Assembly: GCA_951812925.1 (NCBI GenBank)
Contig: OX638368.1
Location: forward strand, 66,364,569 to 66,428,568
Reading direction: 5' to 3'
Source of the DNA: Calliopum simillimum
Taxonomy: Eukaryota; Arthropoda; Insecta; Diptera; Lauxaniidae
Length of the DNA: 64,000 nucleotides
Shown here one piece after another: positions 32,627 through 44,261 of the stretch; the first letter of the stretch is position 1, and every line of letters begins with the position of its first letter. The notes beneath the pieces were generated by a model that saw nothing but the letters and a program-made list of their open reading frames with translations, did no database searches and was not told the origin of the DNA. The position numbers and the translations under genes are program-made.

Positions 32627-35390
32627 CAGTCATTTGGTAGTTTTACCTGGAAAGTTTTGCGGGATTTTTGCATGTGAGTTATTTTATAGATTTCGATGTG
32701 CTCTTTCAGAATTTCAACTTTGCTACCTCGAGTCGTGTTCGCTCTCGCCGCCATATTGGAAAAATGGCGTCCAAAAGCAGTTTTTTACAAATATCTCTTT
32801 AACGATTACATTTAGAGAAAAATATTGTGGCTTATAAAATTTTCTATAAAAATGACTTTTGAATTGTTTTCGTATGACTTATAACTCAGGAGATATCCTA
32901 ATTCAAAATTTGAAAAAAATTAGTAAATTGTGCATGCCGCTTATAAATAGGCACAGTGATGTGTTGAGCTTAAAATTACGATAACTCATGAACGGTGAGT
33001 CACACTTTAAAGTAAAAATATTTGTTTATAGGTAATTACTTGCACTACAATTAGTACAATCATTTGGGAGAAAAAAATGATGTTACCTGGAAAGTTTTGC
33101 GGGATTTCTGCAAATGAGTTATTTTATAGATTTCGATGTGCTCTTTCAGAATTTCAACTTTGCTACCTCGTATCGTGTTCGCTCGAGCCGCCATATTGGA
33201 AAAATGGCGTCCCAAATCAGTTTTTTACAAATATCTCTTTAACGGTTATATTTAGAGAAAAAGTTTTTAAGACAATGTTGTAGCTTATAAAATTTGCTAT
33301 AAAAATGACCTTAAAATTGTTTTCGTACGACTTATAACTCAGGAGATATCTTTATTCAAAATTTTAGAAAAATTAGTAAATTGTGATTGCCACTTATGAG
33401 TAGGCACAGTGATGTGTCAAGCTTATAATTACGATAACTTATGAACGGTGAGTCGCACGTTTAAAATAAAAACACCTATTTATAGAGAATAACTTTCGCT
33501 ACAAGTAACATATTATTTTTTTTTCATATCACCTATAGTTAAGGAGAAATTTTTCCCACAAACCTAAAATTTTGAAAAAAAACGTTTTTTCAAAATGGCT
33601 CCTAAACGGTTCGTCCTAGAAAAAAAATTGTCAATGCATTTTTTTGAACGTTCAATTTCCTATAATAGTTTCTTCGAACTGTTTTTTCGTCAGACTTACC
33701 CTTCATGAGATATCGCGACTTGAAAATCATTCAAAATTGAACATAGTACGGCGCATAGAACAATATTCAATTTTGAATGATTTTCAAGACGCTATATCTC
33801 ATGAAGGGTAAGTCTGACGAAAAAACAGTTCGAAGAGACCCTTATAGGGAATTGAACGTTCTACAAAATGCATGGACAATTTTTTTTCTAGGACGAACCG
33901 TTAAGGAACCATTTTGAAAAAACTTTTTTTTTCAAAATTTTATGTTTGTGGGAAAAATATCTCCTTAACTATAGGTGATATAAAAAAAAATAATATGTAA
34001 CTTGTAGCGCAAGTTATTTTCTATAAAAAGGTGTTTTTATTTTAAACGTGCGAGTCATCGTTCATAAGTTATCGTAATTATAAGCTTGACACATCACTGT
34101 GCCTACTCATAAGTGGCATTCACAATTTACTAATTTTTCTAAAATTTTGAATAAAGATATCTCCTGAGTTATAAGTCGTACGAAAACAATTCAAAGGTCA
34201 TTTTTATAGAAAATTTTATAAGCTACAACATTGTCCTAAAAAATTTTTCTCTAAATATAACCGTTAAAGAGATATTTGTAAAAAACTGAATTTGGACGCC
34301 ATTTTTCCAATATGGCGGCTCGAGCGAACACGATACGAGGTAGCAAAGTTGAAATTCTGAAAGAGCACATCGAAATCTATAAAATAACTCATTTGCAGAA
34401 ATCCCGCAAAACTTTCCAGGTAAAACTACCAAATGACTGTACTAAATCTACAAGGTTTTTTTTCAGATAAACTATAATATGTGCGATATTTTTTAAAAAA
34501 ACCTAAAATTTATAAAAAACCGTTTTTCAAAATAGCTCCAAAACGGTTCGTCATAGAAAAAAAATTGTTCGTGCATTTTGTAGAACGTTTATTTTTCTAT
34601 AAGCGTTTCTTCGAAGTGTTTTTTCGTTGGTCTTACCCTTCATGAGATATCGCGACTTGAAAATCATTCAAAACTGAACATAGTACTGCGCATAGTACAA
34701 TGTTCAATTTTGAATTTTTTTCAAGACGCGATATCTCATGAACGGTAAGTCAGACGAAAAAACAGTTCGGAGAGATCCTTATAGGGAATTAAACGTTCTA
34801 TAAAATGCGAGAAAATGTTTTTTTTCTAGAACTTTCCGTTTTGGAGATTTTTTGCAAAAACATTTTTTTCGAAATTTCAAGTTTGTTATAAAAATATCTC
34901 CTAAGCTATATGTTATCTGAAAAACAAATCATATGTAGATTGTAGTGCAAGTAATTCCCTATGAACAAATATTTTTACTTTAAACGTGTGACTCACCGTT
35001 CATGAGTTATCGTAATTTTAAGTTCAACACATCACTGTGCCTATTCATAAGCGGCATGCGCATTTTACTAATTTTTTTCAAATTTTGAATTAGGATATCT
35101 CCTGAGTTATAAGTCGTACGAAAACAATTTAGGGTTCATTTTTATAGACCCTATTATTTTTATTTTTATAAGCTAAAATATTGTTCCACAATATTTTTCT
35201 CTAAATGTAACCGTTAAAGAGATATTTGTAAAAAAACTGATTTTGGGCGCCATTTTTCCAATATGGCGGCGCAAGCAAACACGATTCGAGGTAGCAAAGT
35301 TGAAATTCTGAAAGAGCACATCGAAATCAATAAAATAACTCATTTGCAAAAATTCTGCAAAACTTTCCAGGTAAATCTACCAAATGACTG
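32627..35390. repeat. Outer TA-flanked palindrome in the ANKFY1 intron
   Basis: TA/CAGTCATTTGGTAG at the left and CTACCAAATGACTG/TA at the right are the ends. The arms 32627-33050 and about 34920-35390 are complementary over their length, for example AAATATCTCTTTAACGATTA against TAACCGTTAAAGAGATATTT. A second complete palindrome of the same family (33057-34439) is inserted at a TA in the left arm. Additional half-palindromic modules (34640-34760) mark the original centre. Confidence 0.8.
33057..34439. repeat. Inner palindrome, nearly perfect, 1.38 kb
   Basis: The element begins CAATCATTTGGGAG and ends CCAAATGACTG, flanked by TA. Its two arms of about 680 bp are complementary with few mismatches and meet near 33750. 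Along each arm modules follow one another: TACCTGGAAAGTTTTGCGGG, AATATCTCTTTAACGG, CGTACGACTTATAACTCAGG, CATAACTTATGAACGG-like, CTATAGTTAAGGAG, and CTTCATGAGATATCGCG. The transcript of the host intron would fold into a long hairpin here. Confidence 0.85.
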
Positions 35391-35479
35391 TACTAACTCG
35401 GGGGAAATAACAATTTAAATAAATTTTTGAAAGAAATTTATAAATGTGTTTATACATACAAAAAAATATTCGAATTTGG

Positions 35480-35690
35480 AATAGAACGTTGAGATGCGCG
35501 ATTCAGAACGTTGAAAGTGGCTCGGGTTCGAATCCCAACGATGGCAAAAAAATTTTTTTTTTTTAATATGACAGAATAATTATGATATAATAAATTTACA
35601 GCCATCTACTCAATAATGGCTGCTTTGGCTGAGCTCGTTAAAGTGCGATCATGGAACATGTTTGGATCCATGTTCAAGTCAAGGGCGAAC
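35480..35690 (+). repeat. tRNA-like SINE fragments
   Basis: GGTTCGAATCC at 35525-35535 is a perfect pol III B box, preceded at a tRNA-like distance by TAGAACGTTGAGATGCGCG, which could be the D-arm remainder. A second tRNA-like piece follows at 35619-35690: TTTGGCTGAGCTCGTTAAAG resembles the A box of Ser or Leu tRNAs and GTTCAAGTC resembles a weak B box. Neither folds into a full cloverleaf by eye, so tRNA-derived SINE remnants are more likely than genes. Confidence 0.45.
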
Positions 35691-36011
35691 ACGGGAAAAA
35701 ATTAAAATATAAATTATGAAATGATGAAGTGAAATGGAAACCCACCAGGAGGACAATTGAAGGAAGCCTCGGAGGAACAAGAAGGAAAATAAAAATGGTT
35801 GGGGATGGTTGGATTGGTTGGTGGGGAGAGGTTATGGTTCAAAAGTTCCTGGTTGAAAAGAAAATTCCTTTATCCTAAAACCTACCAATGTATTGTAAAT
35901 TTAATGCAAATTGAAAAATTGCATTAAAATTTCCATTTTTAAAAAATCAATGTAATAGATTTTCCAATAGCAATAAATTTCAATTCAATTTGTGGCTGCG
36001 CTTCAGCTACA

Positions 36012-36827
36012 ATCTTGAAATTTTTTTGATTCGATTTATCTCGTTTCCTATTGGTCGCACTGAAAAAAATTTTGAACAAAAATTACGGCCAACATAATTT
36101 TAAGTATTTTTGATCTGGGACGCGGTATCCATAAGTTAATATTCCGACCGGTAGAGGCTGCCAAAGTTCCAAAAAATCGGTTTTTAACCATTTTGACCTA
36201 CTGGGTGTTAATTTTTCAAAATGTTGGGACCACAAAATTTTTAGCTATCGTAAAACAAGCAAAATAGTTTTTAAATAAAATGATTATCTCAATTGGTTCT
36301 TGAGTTATTACAAGTTAAAAATAAAATGCGTGTAAAAAATAAATTTTTTTTTTTTAAATTTATTGCTTATGTTTTTTATCTGAACATTGATCACATAATA
36401 CTTAATTACTCGAGAACCAATTGAGATAATCACTTCATTTAAACACTATTTTGCTTGTTTTTGTAAGCGCTACAAATATGTTATCAGCACTTTTTGAATA
36501 ATCGACACCCAGTGGGTGCAAATGGAAAAAAACTGATTTATTGTAACTTTGGCGGCCTCTACCGCTCAAAATATCAACTTATGGGTATCGTGTCCGAGGT
36601 AAAAAAAAACGTAGAATTTTATTGCCCGTAACTTTTGTTCAAAAATTTTTCTGTTTGACTAACAGGAAACGAGATAAATTGAATCAAACATATATCAAGA
36701 TATCGGCTAATGCGCACGGGTAGAGAGGTCACCTTTTTGACGTTAAGCTTTTTTAGTGGTCTTAAAAACATTAAGCAAAAAAAATTGCAGTGCGCAATTT
36801 TTTCTAGGTCATCGTACAATTTGACTG
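36012..36827. repeat. Foldback element, sister of the 22.2-29.1 kb palindrome
   Basis: Arms meet near 36340: CTCGTTTCCTATTGGTCGCA..., GGTAGAGGCTGCCAAAG, CTCAATTGGTTCTTGAGTTA on the left, and the reverse with CTCGAGAACCAATTGAG, GGCGGCCTCTACCGC and AACAGGAAACGAGATAAA on the right. The right end TTGACTG/TA agrees with the other copy, while the left tip is lost. It preserves the uninterrupted reading of sites where the first copy took insertions. Confidence 0.75.
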
Positions 36828-38237
36828 TACTACAATAAATTTTTAAATAGCAATAAATTTCAAAAATCATTGCAATAGATTTTTTCAATAGCATTAAATT
36901 TCAAAAATCAATGCAATAGAATTTTTCAATAGCATTAAAAAAGCATTAAAAAAGTAATGCAATTTGCCCAACTCTGGTTGAAAGGTTATTCACAATGGAA
37001 TGTTTTGTATATACTGACCCTTATGATCAGCTTCAACAAGTGACTGAAAACACCGCAAACACAAGAGGCCAATGAAACTTTCCGACAAATTTTTCAACGC
37101 ACAATGAAGAGCGACGCGAAGAATATGTGTTGACGCGACGAGTGCTTGTGAAAAGTTAGATCATAGCGAGATAAACAATTGACAGTAGTTGATCACATGA
37201 CAATTTTTGTTTGAGTTCCATTGCGTTTTTATGGGTTTTAAAATGCTTCCTACATGATTGGAGAGCTTGTAACAAGGTACGTTCATTGAGGATGCGAAAG
37301 GGCGTGGAGGGGATTTTTGTGGATTTTGGGAAGACCATAGTCTTGGGGCTGTAGCAGACGGACTTAATTAAAGATAATATTAAAGTAAAATCAATCACCA
37401 CTTTTTTGGAAAGGGGAAGAGGGAAATATTCTAGTGTACTTTACGGAATAGAGCAGAAAAAATCCTTGCGTCATGGAACTTAATTTGAAAAAGAGCAAAA
37501 ACGTCGTTTTTTTCACTTTTAGGTTGGGATACCTCAAAATCCTGACGAGGTAGAAGGATTCTGTGGCCAGTTTTTGAATCAGCACAACGACATCTATTGG
37601 AATCGTTTTTTAAACTAGGAAAAATTCACGTTCCTGGTCTGTACGCACATCGATTAAAGTGGTGCAAAACTGCCAACATGTTTTCGAAATGGTTCGGTAA
37701 AATTGTTCAGATATTTGAGAAGAGTAAAGTTAAGCTTCCGTTTAGTTCATATTTTTTGTTGGTGATGTAATCAGAATGGACGCTATAGCAATACTAAGTC
37801 GAAAATAGAAAACATGTTGACAGTTTTGCTTCTTACTGTATATCACGATGTTGATTATTTTACTAGAATTAGAATTAGAAAAGGGTTGGGATCCAGTCGC
37901 CATATGTCACCGCGGCCTATAAGATTTATTGTGCTACCCCTGATAAGACTTGATTAGAAGTCAGTCCATAGGCGCATGGCATTAATGAATGCCAGTATTT
38001 TACTAAGCAATAGCAAGAATGCTATAAAATTGTATAAAAAATGCAGAAAACTCAAATTAATCGACCCATTGGCACGCTTTCCCATGGTGCGATTCGGGTG
38101 AAATTTTAGCTCGAGATCTTTTTGGCCTCAAGATGTATTTTGAAGCCTGAGCACCAAAACTTTAGAACCGCTCTTATTTACTACTAAACAAAGCTTTTTG
38201 TTTTATTGATCTAATAATAATATTCTCTCTTTACTAG

Positions 38238-38376
38238 TCGTCATTGCGGCCGTGTCCTCTGCTCTAAATGTTCAAATAATGATGTTCCTATCCTTAAGTT
38301 TGGGATAAATAAGCCTGTGCGTGTTTGCTGTGTTTGTTTTGGAGTACTTCAAGGTGGCAATGGATCGCTGCAGTAA
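38238..38376 (+). CDS. ANKFY1: Rabankyrin-5 (ANKFY1), last exon: FYVE zinc finger
   Basis: After the TTTACTAG acceptor the exon completes the split cysteine and reads CRHCGRVLCSKCSNNDVPIL, then KFGINKPVRVCCVCFGVLQ, ending GGNGSLQ and TAA at 38374-38376. With the previous exon it gives a complete FYVE domain: the basic RKHHCRHCGR pocket that grips PI3P, four CxxC-type zinc pairs and the RVC motif. The phase agrees exactly with the donor at 31982. No alteration of the zinc ligands is seen. This supports a functional gene despite its surroundings. Confidence 0.95.
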
Positions 38377-38635
38377 GGGCGCTATATTTCAGCCAATCGC
38401 TTAACACGATACGCTCAACAGGTTTGTTTGAAAGTTTGTTTTTCCATAACTTTATTTTTCAGTAAAATACACTTACATATTTTTTTATTATTATAGTAAT
38501 TTGGCTCCCTACTTGATCATCGGCATTCCTTTTTTATAGCATTCATTGAACACCACTTTTGCTGTTTGATTTCAAAAGTTCTTGTAATATACGATAAAAG
38601 TTTTGTTGCCTTCCTTGTTTAAATGTGTAATTTAA

Positions 38636-38641
38636 AATAAA
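38636..38641 (+). terminator. Candidate polyadenylation signal of ANKFY1
   Basis: AATAAA 260 bp after the ANKFY1 stop codon, in an otherwise ordinary AT-rich 3' region. Other near-matches exist, so the choice is tentative. Confidence 0.4.
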
Positions 38642-38738
38642 AAATTATTAGTGTAAAAAAAACAGCATTTATATAAGGTAGGGTATTTGATTAATTTTTC
38701 AATTACTTCTAATAGTTACTTTAACAAAATGTCATGTT

Positions 38739-38766
38739 TTTATTCGTTATTCGAATAACGAATAAA
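38739..38766. repeat. 28-bp perfect palindrome
   Basis: TTTATTCGTTATTC is followed immediately by its exact reverse complement, with no spacer. It lies in the gene-poor stretch after ANKFY1 and has no obvious partner element. Confidence 0.7.
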
Positions 38767-38889
38767 TATATCATATCAAATATAATAAAAAACACGCGGT
38801 GGCTGTTAGCTGTTTTAGTCACTTCAGCGATTAAGCCATTAAATCCGTAATTATTCGAATTTTTGATTATTTTTTCTCAACAAAATAAT

Positions 38890-39143
38890 TGCGCGGAAAA
38901 ATGCATAAGAACTTATGAAGCGGCGACAACATTCGGCAGCAAAACACCGGCTCTTCAACGCCCCCTTGTTCTACCGGCAAGGTTGAGTCACCACTGGTTC
39001 GTACACCTTCACTTGATATAGAGCTTATAAGTACTAAACTAAGCAACATGAAAGAGAGTATCATTGAACAGTTTACTGAAACCAATAAATCATCTGAACA
39101 AAGAATTCTTGAAAGGCTGAGTAAAGTATCGGCAGAGCTCTCT
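38890..39143 (+). pseudogene. Non-LTR retrotransposon ORF1, N-terminal part
   Basis: The plus strand reads an ORF1-like protein: NIRQQNTGSSTPP, then LISTKLSNMKESIIEQF and QRILERLSKVSAELS, a coiled-coil-like segment. It stops at the end of a 1.9-kb palindrome and resumes at 41060 as NIKGTLKSITVRVTAVEAV. ORF1 proteins of non-LTR elements bind RNA as trimers. The start codon is uncertain. Confidence 0.55.
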
Positions 39144-41059
39144 CACGGCGCTGTTCTAAAAATTTAAATAACGATAACAACACCCCTCTGGGGTTATTTC
39201 ATATTATGAACGCCTATCAAATTTTGCATATTTTGGTGAATTTTTTTAAAAAATCGTTAGAGCGGTTTTTGAAAAAAAGCCAAAAAACCGTTAAAATTGA
39301 AATGAAAAAAAAGTTTTGAGTTGATATACAAAAATTAAATTTTTATCAATATTTTAACAAATAATGATTATAATGTGTATATATTATGAATGCATATTAA
39401 ATTCTAAAGAATATAGGAGTAAGTAGAAAAAAATCGATGGTGCGGTTTTCAAAAAAATGGCAAAAAACTGTTCAAATTTCAATGAAAATCAATATTTTTA
39501 GTCGACATATAAAAATTAATTTTGCTGATTATTGTAACAAATAATGAAAATTATAAATATACACACATATTTTATATATATCATGTATGTTTTCTATAGA
39601 ATAAAAAGTTTACGTTCCTTAACAAAAAAACAATGAAAAAAATGATTGCAAAAATTATTTAGTTAAAAAAGCATCGTTAAAATTGGAGTTAGCTCGACAA
39701 AATTCGGATTTTTCTGCAAAATAGTTCGAAGTGAAATTTTGTCACCAGAATACTCTTTATGTATGCATGAAAGATAAAGTGTGAAAAAATCATAGTGAAA
39801 TCTTCTACGCATAAAAAGTTATTCAAGGTCAAAGGCCAAAAAAACCGTTTTTTTGCAAATATCACGCTAACGGTTACTTTTTCAGAAAAATAGGTCTGGA
39901 CAATTTTGTAGCCCTAAAAAGACCTCAGAGTTGTTTTCGTACGACTAATAGTTTAGGAGATATTCTAATTAAAAAAGTTTCAAAGCTTGGTAATGCATAC
40001 ATGCGGTATATAAGTGTGCATAGCCACATGTTGATTTTTAAATTGCCATAACTTATGAACGATGGATTGCACGAAAAAAAAACAAAACTATCAGGTTATA
40101 GGGAATTGTATGCTCTATAAATGATAAGCAATGTATGTACATATACAATTTACCGTTTAGGAGTAATTCAATAAAAACCGATTTTTTTAACGTTTTCCTT
40201 AATTTTTATGGTTTTCATTGAATAACTCCTAAACTGTAAATTGTATGTGTACATACATTGCTTATCATTTATAGAGCATACAACCTATACCCTGATGGTT
40301 TTGTTTTTTTTCGTGCAACCCATCGTTCATAAGTTATGGCAATTTAAAAATCAACATGTGGCTATGCACACTTATATACCGCATGTATGCATTACCAAGC
40401 TTTGAAACTTTTTTAATTAGAATATCTACTAAACTATTGTATTAGTCGTACGAAAACAATTCTGAGGTTTTTTCTATAGAAAATTTTTAGGGCTGCAAAA
40501 TTGTCCAGACCTATTTTTCTGAAAAAGTAACCGTTAACGTGATATTTGCAAAAAACTGATTTGTTCGACCTTTGACCTTGAATAACTTTTTATGCGTAGA
40601 AGATTTCACTATGGTTTTTTCACACTTTATCTTTCATGCATAAATAAAGAGTATTCTGGTGACAAAATTTCACTTCGAACTGTTTTGCAGAAAAATCCGA
40701 ATTTTGTCGGGCTAACTCCAATTTTAACGATGCTTTTTTAAGTAAATAATTTTTGCAATAATTTTTTTCAGTGTTTTTTTGTTAAGGAACGTAAACTTTT
40801 TATTCTATAGAAAACATACATGATATACCTATATAAAATATGTGTGTATATTATTTATAATTTTCATTATTTGTTACAATAATCCGCAAAATTTTTTTTC
40901 ATTTCAATTTGAACAGTTTTTTGGCTTTTTTTCAAAAACCGCTCCAACGATTTTTTTAACAATTCACCAAAATATGCAGAATTTGATAGGCCTTCATAAT
41001 ATGAAATGACCCCAGAGGGGTGTTGTTATCGTTATTTAAATTCTCAGGACAGCGCCGTG
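39144..41059. repeat. 1.9-kb palindrome inserted in a retrotransposon ORF1
   Basis: CACGGCGCTGTTCT... at 39144 and ...AGGACAGCGCCGTG at 41059 are the ends. Removing it restores the ORF1 frame if a 2-bp CT repeat is counted as target duplication (flanks GAGCTCT and CTCTAAT). Arms of about 940 bp meet near 40170. Inside, CGTACGACTAATAG and GTTTAGGAGATAT, ATTGCCATAACTTATGAACG, and CTTTTTATGCGTAGAAG-type modules recur as in the other palindromes. There is no coding capacity. Confidence 0.85.
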
Positions 41060-41690
41060 CTCTAATATCAAAGGTACTCTGAAAAGTATTACCGTTCGTG
41101 TAACGGCTGTAGAAGCAGTCTGTAGTGGTGTTGTGGCAATAAAAAAAGAGATCTCTAATTTAAAGGCTGAGCTGGAAGTAGTAAAAAGTACGAGAGTAAA
41201 CTCCGATTCTGTCTCCACCTCCGATTTTCTCGTTAAAGAATTGAGTGAGCTAAGAAAAAAAGTTGAAACGATTCTGTTGCGGCTGATATTATAATCACCG
41301 GAATCCCGATTTTTGCTGGTGAGAACTTACATGACTTATTCGCTCGCATTTGTTCGGTTTTGAATTGCAATTTACTGATGCTCCTCAATGTGTTTTCGGT
41401 GAAAACCAACGACAGAAACATAAACAACAACAAGAATGTCAACAATAAACCTGCGATAATAGCAAAGCTTGCAAATTTGTATAACAATTGCAAAGTTCTG
41501 TAAGTCAAACCAACGACAACTTTATCTCAGTGATATTGAGTGCGGTGGAAAAGAGAAATTTTATTTAAATGAGAGCCTTACAAAAACTAACCGCGTGCTT
41601 CTGTTTCATGCAATAGAAATGAAACGCGTGCTTCTGTTTCATGCAATAGAAATGAAACGTCAAGAAAAAATTGATTTGATTTGATGTATT
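41060..41690 (+). pseudogene. Non-LTR retrotransposon ORF1, C-terminal part
   Basis: The continuation reads VAIKKEISNLKAELEVVKST (coiled coil), FLVKELSELRKKVETIL, then after a frameshift near 41275 IIITGIPIFAGENLHDLFAR (RRM-like core) and after another KFYLNESLTKTNR near 41560. A NESLT..NR motif near the end is typical of ORF1 of CR1/Jockey-like elements. A direct duplication of CGTGCTTCTGTTTCATGCAA (41597 and 41626) interrupts the end. Several shifts show it is dead. Confidence 0.6.
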
Positions 41691-41836
41691 AAGTCTACTG
41701 GATCACATATCCTTATAGACTAGCGTATAAAATAACAAATTTACAAAATTTGAATTAATTATAAATTAAAATTAAACTAAAAATACAGTATTTACCAGTT
41801 TTTTAAAAGATAACTTGTTTGTATGTATTCTCCTTT

Positions 41837-42812
41837 ATCTCCTACCACGTCTTCTTTTGCTTTGTGGATTCCACTCAAGAGCCTGGCGACAAACTTCGCT
41901 GTGTGGTTTCCGGAGAGTTTGACGAATCCATCTCAATCTCAATTTGCGCAGCTTGACCTCGTTTGCTATAAACCTCTGATTGCATTTTTGATGTAGCTCG
42001 GCATTCGATATAGTGCGAGGCCAGCAAACCTTTAGTATACTCCTTAAGCATTTGTTGACGAATACTTTCAGCTTGTTCGTTAGTTGTTCAGTAACAAGCC
42101 ATGTTTCGCACCCATATAACAAAACCGATTTCACATTCGAATCAAAAATGCGCACTCTCGTTTTGGTGGATATAACGGAAGAAGACCATATTTTGTTCAG
42201 TTGGGCAAACGCACGTTTTGCTTTTGCTATTCTTGAGTTGATATCCTCTTTTGCTCCACCATCCATGGAGATAATGCAGCCTAAATACGTGAAGCCATCG
42301 ACGTTTTGATGTCATTCCTGTTTGCGTTTAACTTCATGCTTTTAGTCTTGGATACGTTGATTTTTAGGCCGGCTTTTTGTGATTCCAAGACAAGGTCTTC
42401 AATTTTGCTTTGCATATCTGAATGTTTGGACGATAAGAGGCAGATGTCGTCAGCGTAGTCGAGATCTTCTAGATGTTCGGTAAAGTTCTATTGCATAACC
42501 CTTTTGGCCTTATTTAGAGCTTTATCTAGGATATTGTTAAGAACGATAAGGAAGAGAGATGGTGATAACCCCTACCGTACGCCTGAATTAGTGGTGAATG
42601 TTGGTGATAACAACCCGTTGTGTAACACACTGCATTTAAAGCCTTATATTGTTGACGTACTAAGTTTATGGCCTTTGCGGCAATATCTTTTCGTTGCAGT
42701 GAAACCCAAATGTTTTCTCGGAAGACACTGTCGAAGGCAGTGCTATAGTCTACGAAGACAAGTTGAAGTGCAGCACGCCACTCGCATGATTGTTCGACAA
42801 TTATGCTGAGGG
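41837..42812 (-). pseudogene. Non-LTR reverse transcriptase remnant (CR1/L2-like)
   Basis: The minus strand reads FNTLSIIVEQSCEWRAALQL, VFVDYSTAFDSVFRENIW (RT motif A), then with frameshifts DYADDICLLSSKHSDMQ (YADD, motif C) near 42450. The thumb/connection follows from 42266: SRIAKAKRAFAQLNKIWSSS, KSVLLYGCETWLVTEQLT, ending in a basic tail SKRRRGRR. The order is correct for one element, but at least three frameshifts and a deletion of motif B kill it. It abuts the C-terminus of another element at 42812. Confidence 0.8.
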
Positions 42813-43073
42813 TGTTAAAAGATAACTTGGATAAGCTAGAATCTAAATTATTATTTGCCGAAAGCTCATTGTACAATGATAATGCCCTAGTCATTGGCGC
42901 ATTAAGTGCATAATGAGTTCTATGAGTTTGAATATAGAAAAGGACGTAATGACGCAAAGATCTTGCAAGAATATTAAAATCGACTAGTTCTAACAATTGA
43001 GGACAGTCAATTCTGTTGGATATAAGATCATGAATAAGCAAAAGAGTCAGAATTTTCCTTCGAGATTCAAGAG
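42813..43073 (-). pseudogene. Jockey-like retrotransposon ORF2, extreme C-terminus
   Basis: The minus strand reads LESRRKILTLLLIHDLISNR, IDCPQLLELVDFNIL, and HYALNAPMTRALSLYNEL, which is the conserved end of Jockey/CR1-type ORF2 proteins. It is separated by the hAT insertion 43074-47723 from the preceding part at 47724-47905. The duplicated TTCAAGAG target lies within this coding sequence. Confidence 0.75.
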
Positions 43074-43309
43074 CATGGGCGTACGCAAGGGGGGGCAGGG
43101 GGGGCAGCTGCCCCCCTAGCTCTAGCTTTAGAGTTACAAATATATCATATTCATTCATTTTTACAGTAGTTTTTACAACTTTTCATATTAAAACCAAATA
43201 AAGCGCGATTTTTGGACAATAGTTTATACAAATACACTTTTTTTATCTTTACTATACTATTTATTTATTTAATTGTAAACAATTTGAAAGTAAAATTGGA
43301 TAATATTTT

Positions 43310-43890
43310 AGAAAGTTATTAAGGTTTCACTGAAGTAGGACTATTCGTTTTTTTATCGAAAAAATAAACAGGTACAAAAAAATGTTTTCTGCTCATAACT
43401 TTTTTTTTCTCAGAAGGGATATCCAAAGCTGCTTAAAACTAAAGACTATGTTTTTGCAAAAAATGCTGCGTTAAAAAATTCAAAATTTTTTGTGCAGGTA
43501 GTATAGATAATATCCGGTTCCAAAAGTCGATTTATTTATGTTTTTCAATTACATGGTCGGAAAAGCATTCGTTTACTCAAAAGGAAGGCTCTTACGAATA
43601 AAATGTAAAAGGCTTAAAATGCTTAAAATCGTTCAAAAAATCAAAGTATTTGATAAATTTTTTCAGACCTTTTTTAACTTTTAAAAAAATTGGTCAAAGA
43701 AAAAGAAAAAAAAATTTCCAAAAGCTCCAAAAAAATTCACACATGTACTTTGTACGATTCTAAGCATTTTAAACATAATACAATTTTTTCGCTTCATAAA
43801 AATCGACCCAATTTATTGTACCTGCTTATTTTTCCGATAAAAAATCAAAATAGTCTTACTTCACTGAAACCTTAATAACTTTTTAAAATA
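43310..43890. repeat. Foldback within the hAT element
   Basis: AAAGTTATTAAGGTTTCACT at 43312 is complementary to AGTGAAACCTTAATAACTTT at 43863, and further inside AACAGGTAC matches GTACCTGC..T. The outer zone (43.16-43.3 and 43.89-44.0 kb) is complementary too, with weaker similarity. The centre is near 43600. Confidence 0.7.
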
Positions 43891-44261
43891 TAATCTGATT
43901 GTAGTAAATTTGGGCTTAAAATATTTAAAATTAAATACACTTATAAATAGAAATATAAAAAATATTGCAAAATTGTAAAAAACTGCTATGAAAATGAACT
44001 TTTCGCTCAGTTTTAACTTTTAACTTTAACTCAGCCAATTTGAATAGGATTTTAGTAATTGATACATTTAAAAGAAGAGTAATATAGTAATAAAATTAGA
44101 GCTATAACCTCAAAAATCGAAAGTGTCGATTATATCTAGAACGGTTCCTCGAAAAAAAAATTAATGCGTTTTTTGGAGTCAGCGACCTCAAATTAGTTTA
44201 GAAATGTGATATGTATTTAAAAGATAACATACCTAAGCAAATTTTTATTTAGAAAGTTATC

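Larger units (their letters stand above)
31983..38237. other. 6.3-kb ANKFY1 intron filled with repeats
   Basis: The intron begins GTAATT and ends CTTTACTAG. It interrupts the FYVE finger codon (TG/T). It contains nested foldback elements (32627-35390), tRNA-like repeat pieces (35480-35690) and a second foldback type (36012-36827). 31983-32626 holds no feature. 36828-38237 has AATTTCAAAAATCA-GCAATAG-type tandem repeats at 36838-36960, then unrecognised sequence with minus-strand frames of 64-81 codons (37156-37585) of unknown nature. Confidence 0.85.

Noticed and set aside
33077..34432. Two similar frames (PGKFCGISANELFYRFRCAL) on opposite strands, suggesting a gene family
   Set aside because: They are the same arm of a palindrome read from both sides; the frame is short and follows repeat boundaries.
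35480..35560. Functional tRNA gene
   Set aside because: The B box is perfect but no complete cloverleaf or acceptor stem could be formed; a SINE remnant is more likely.
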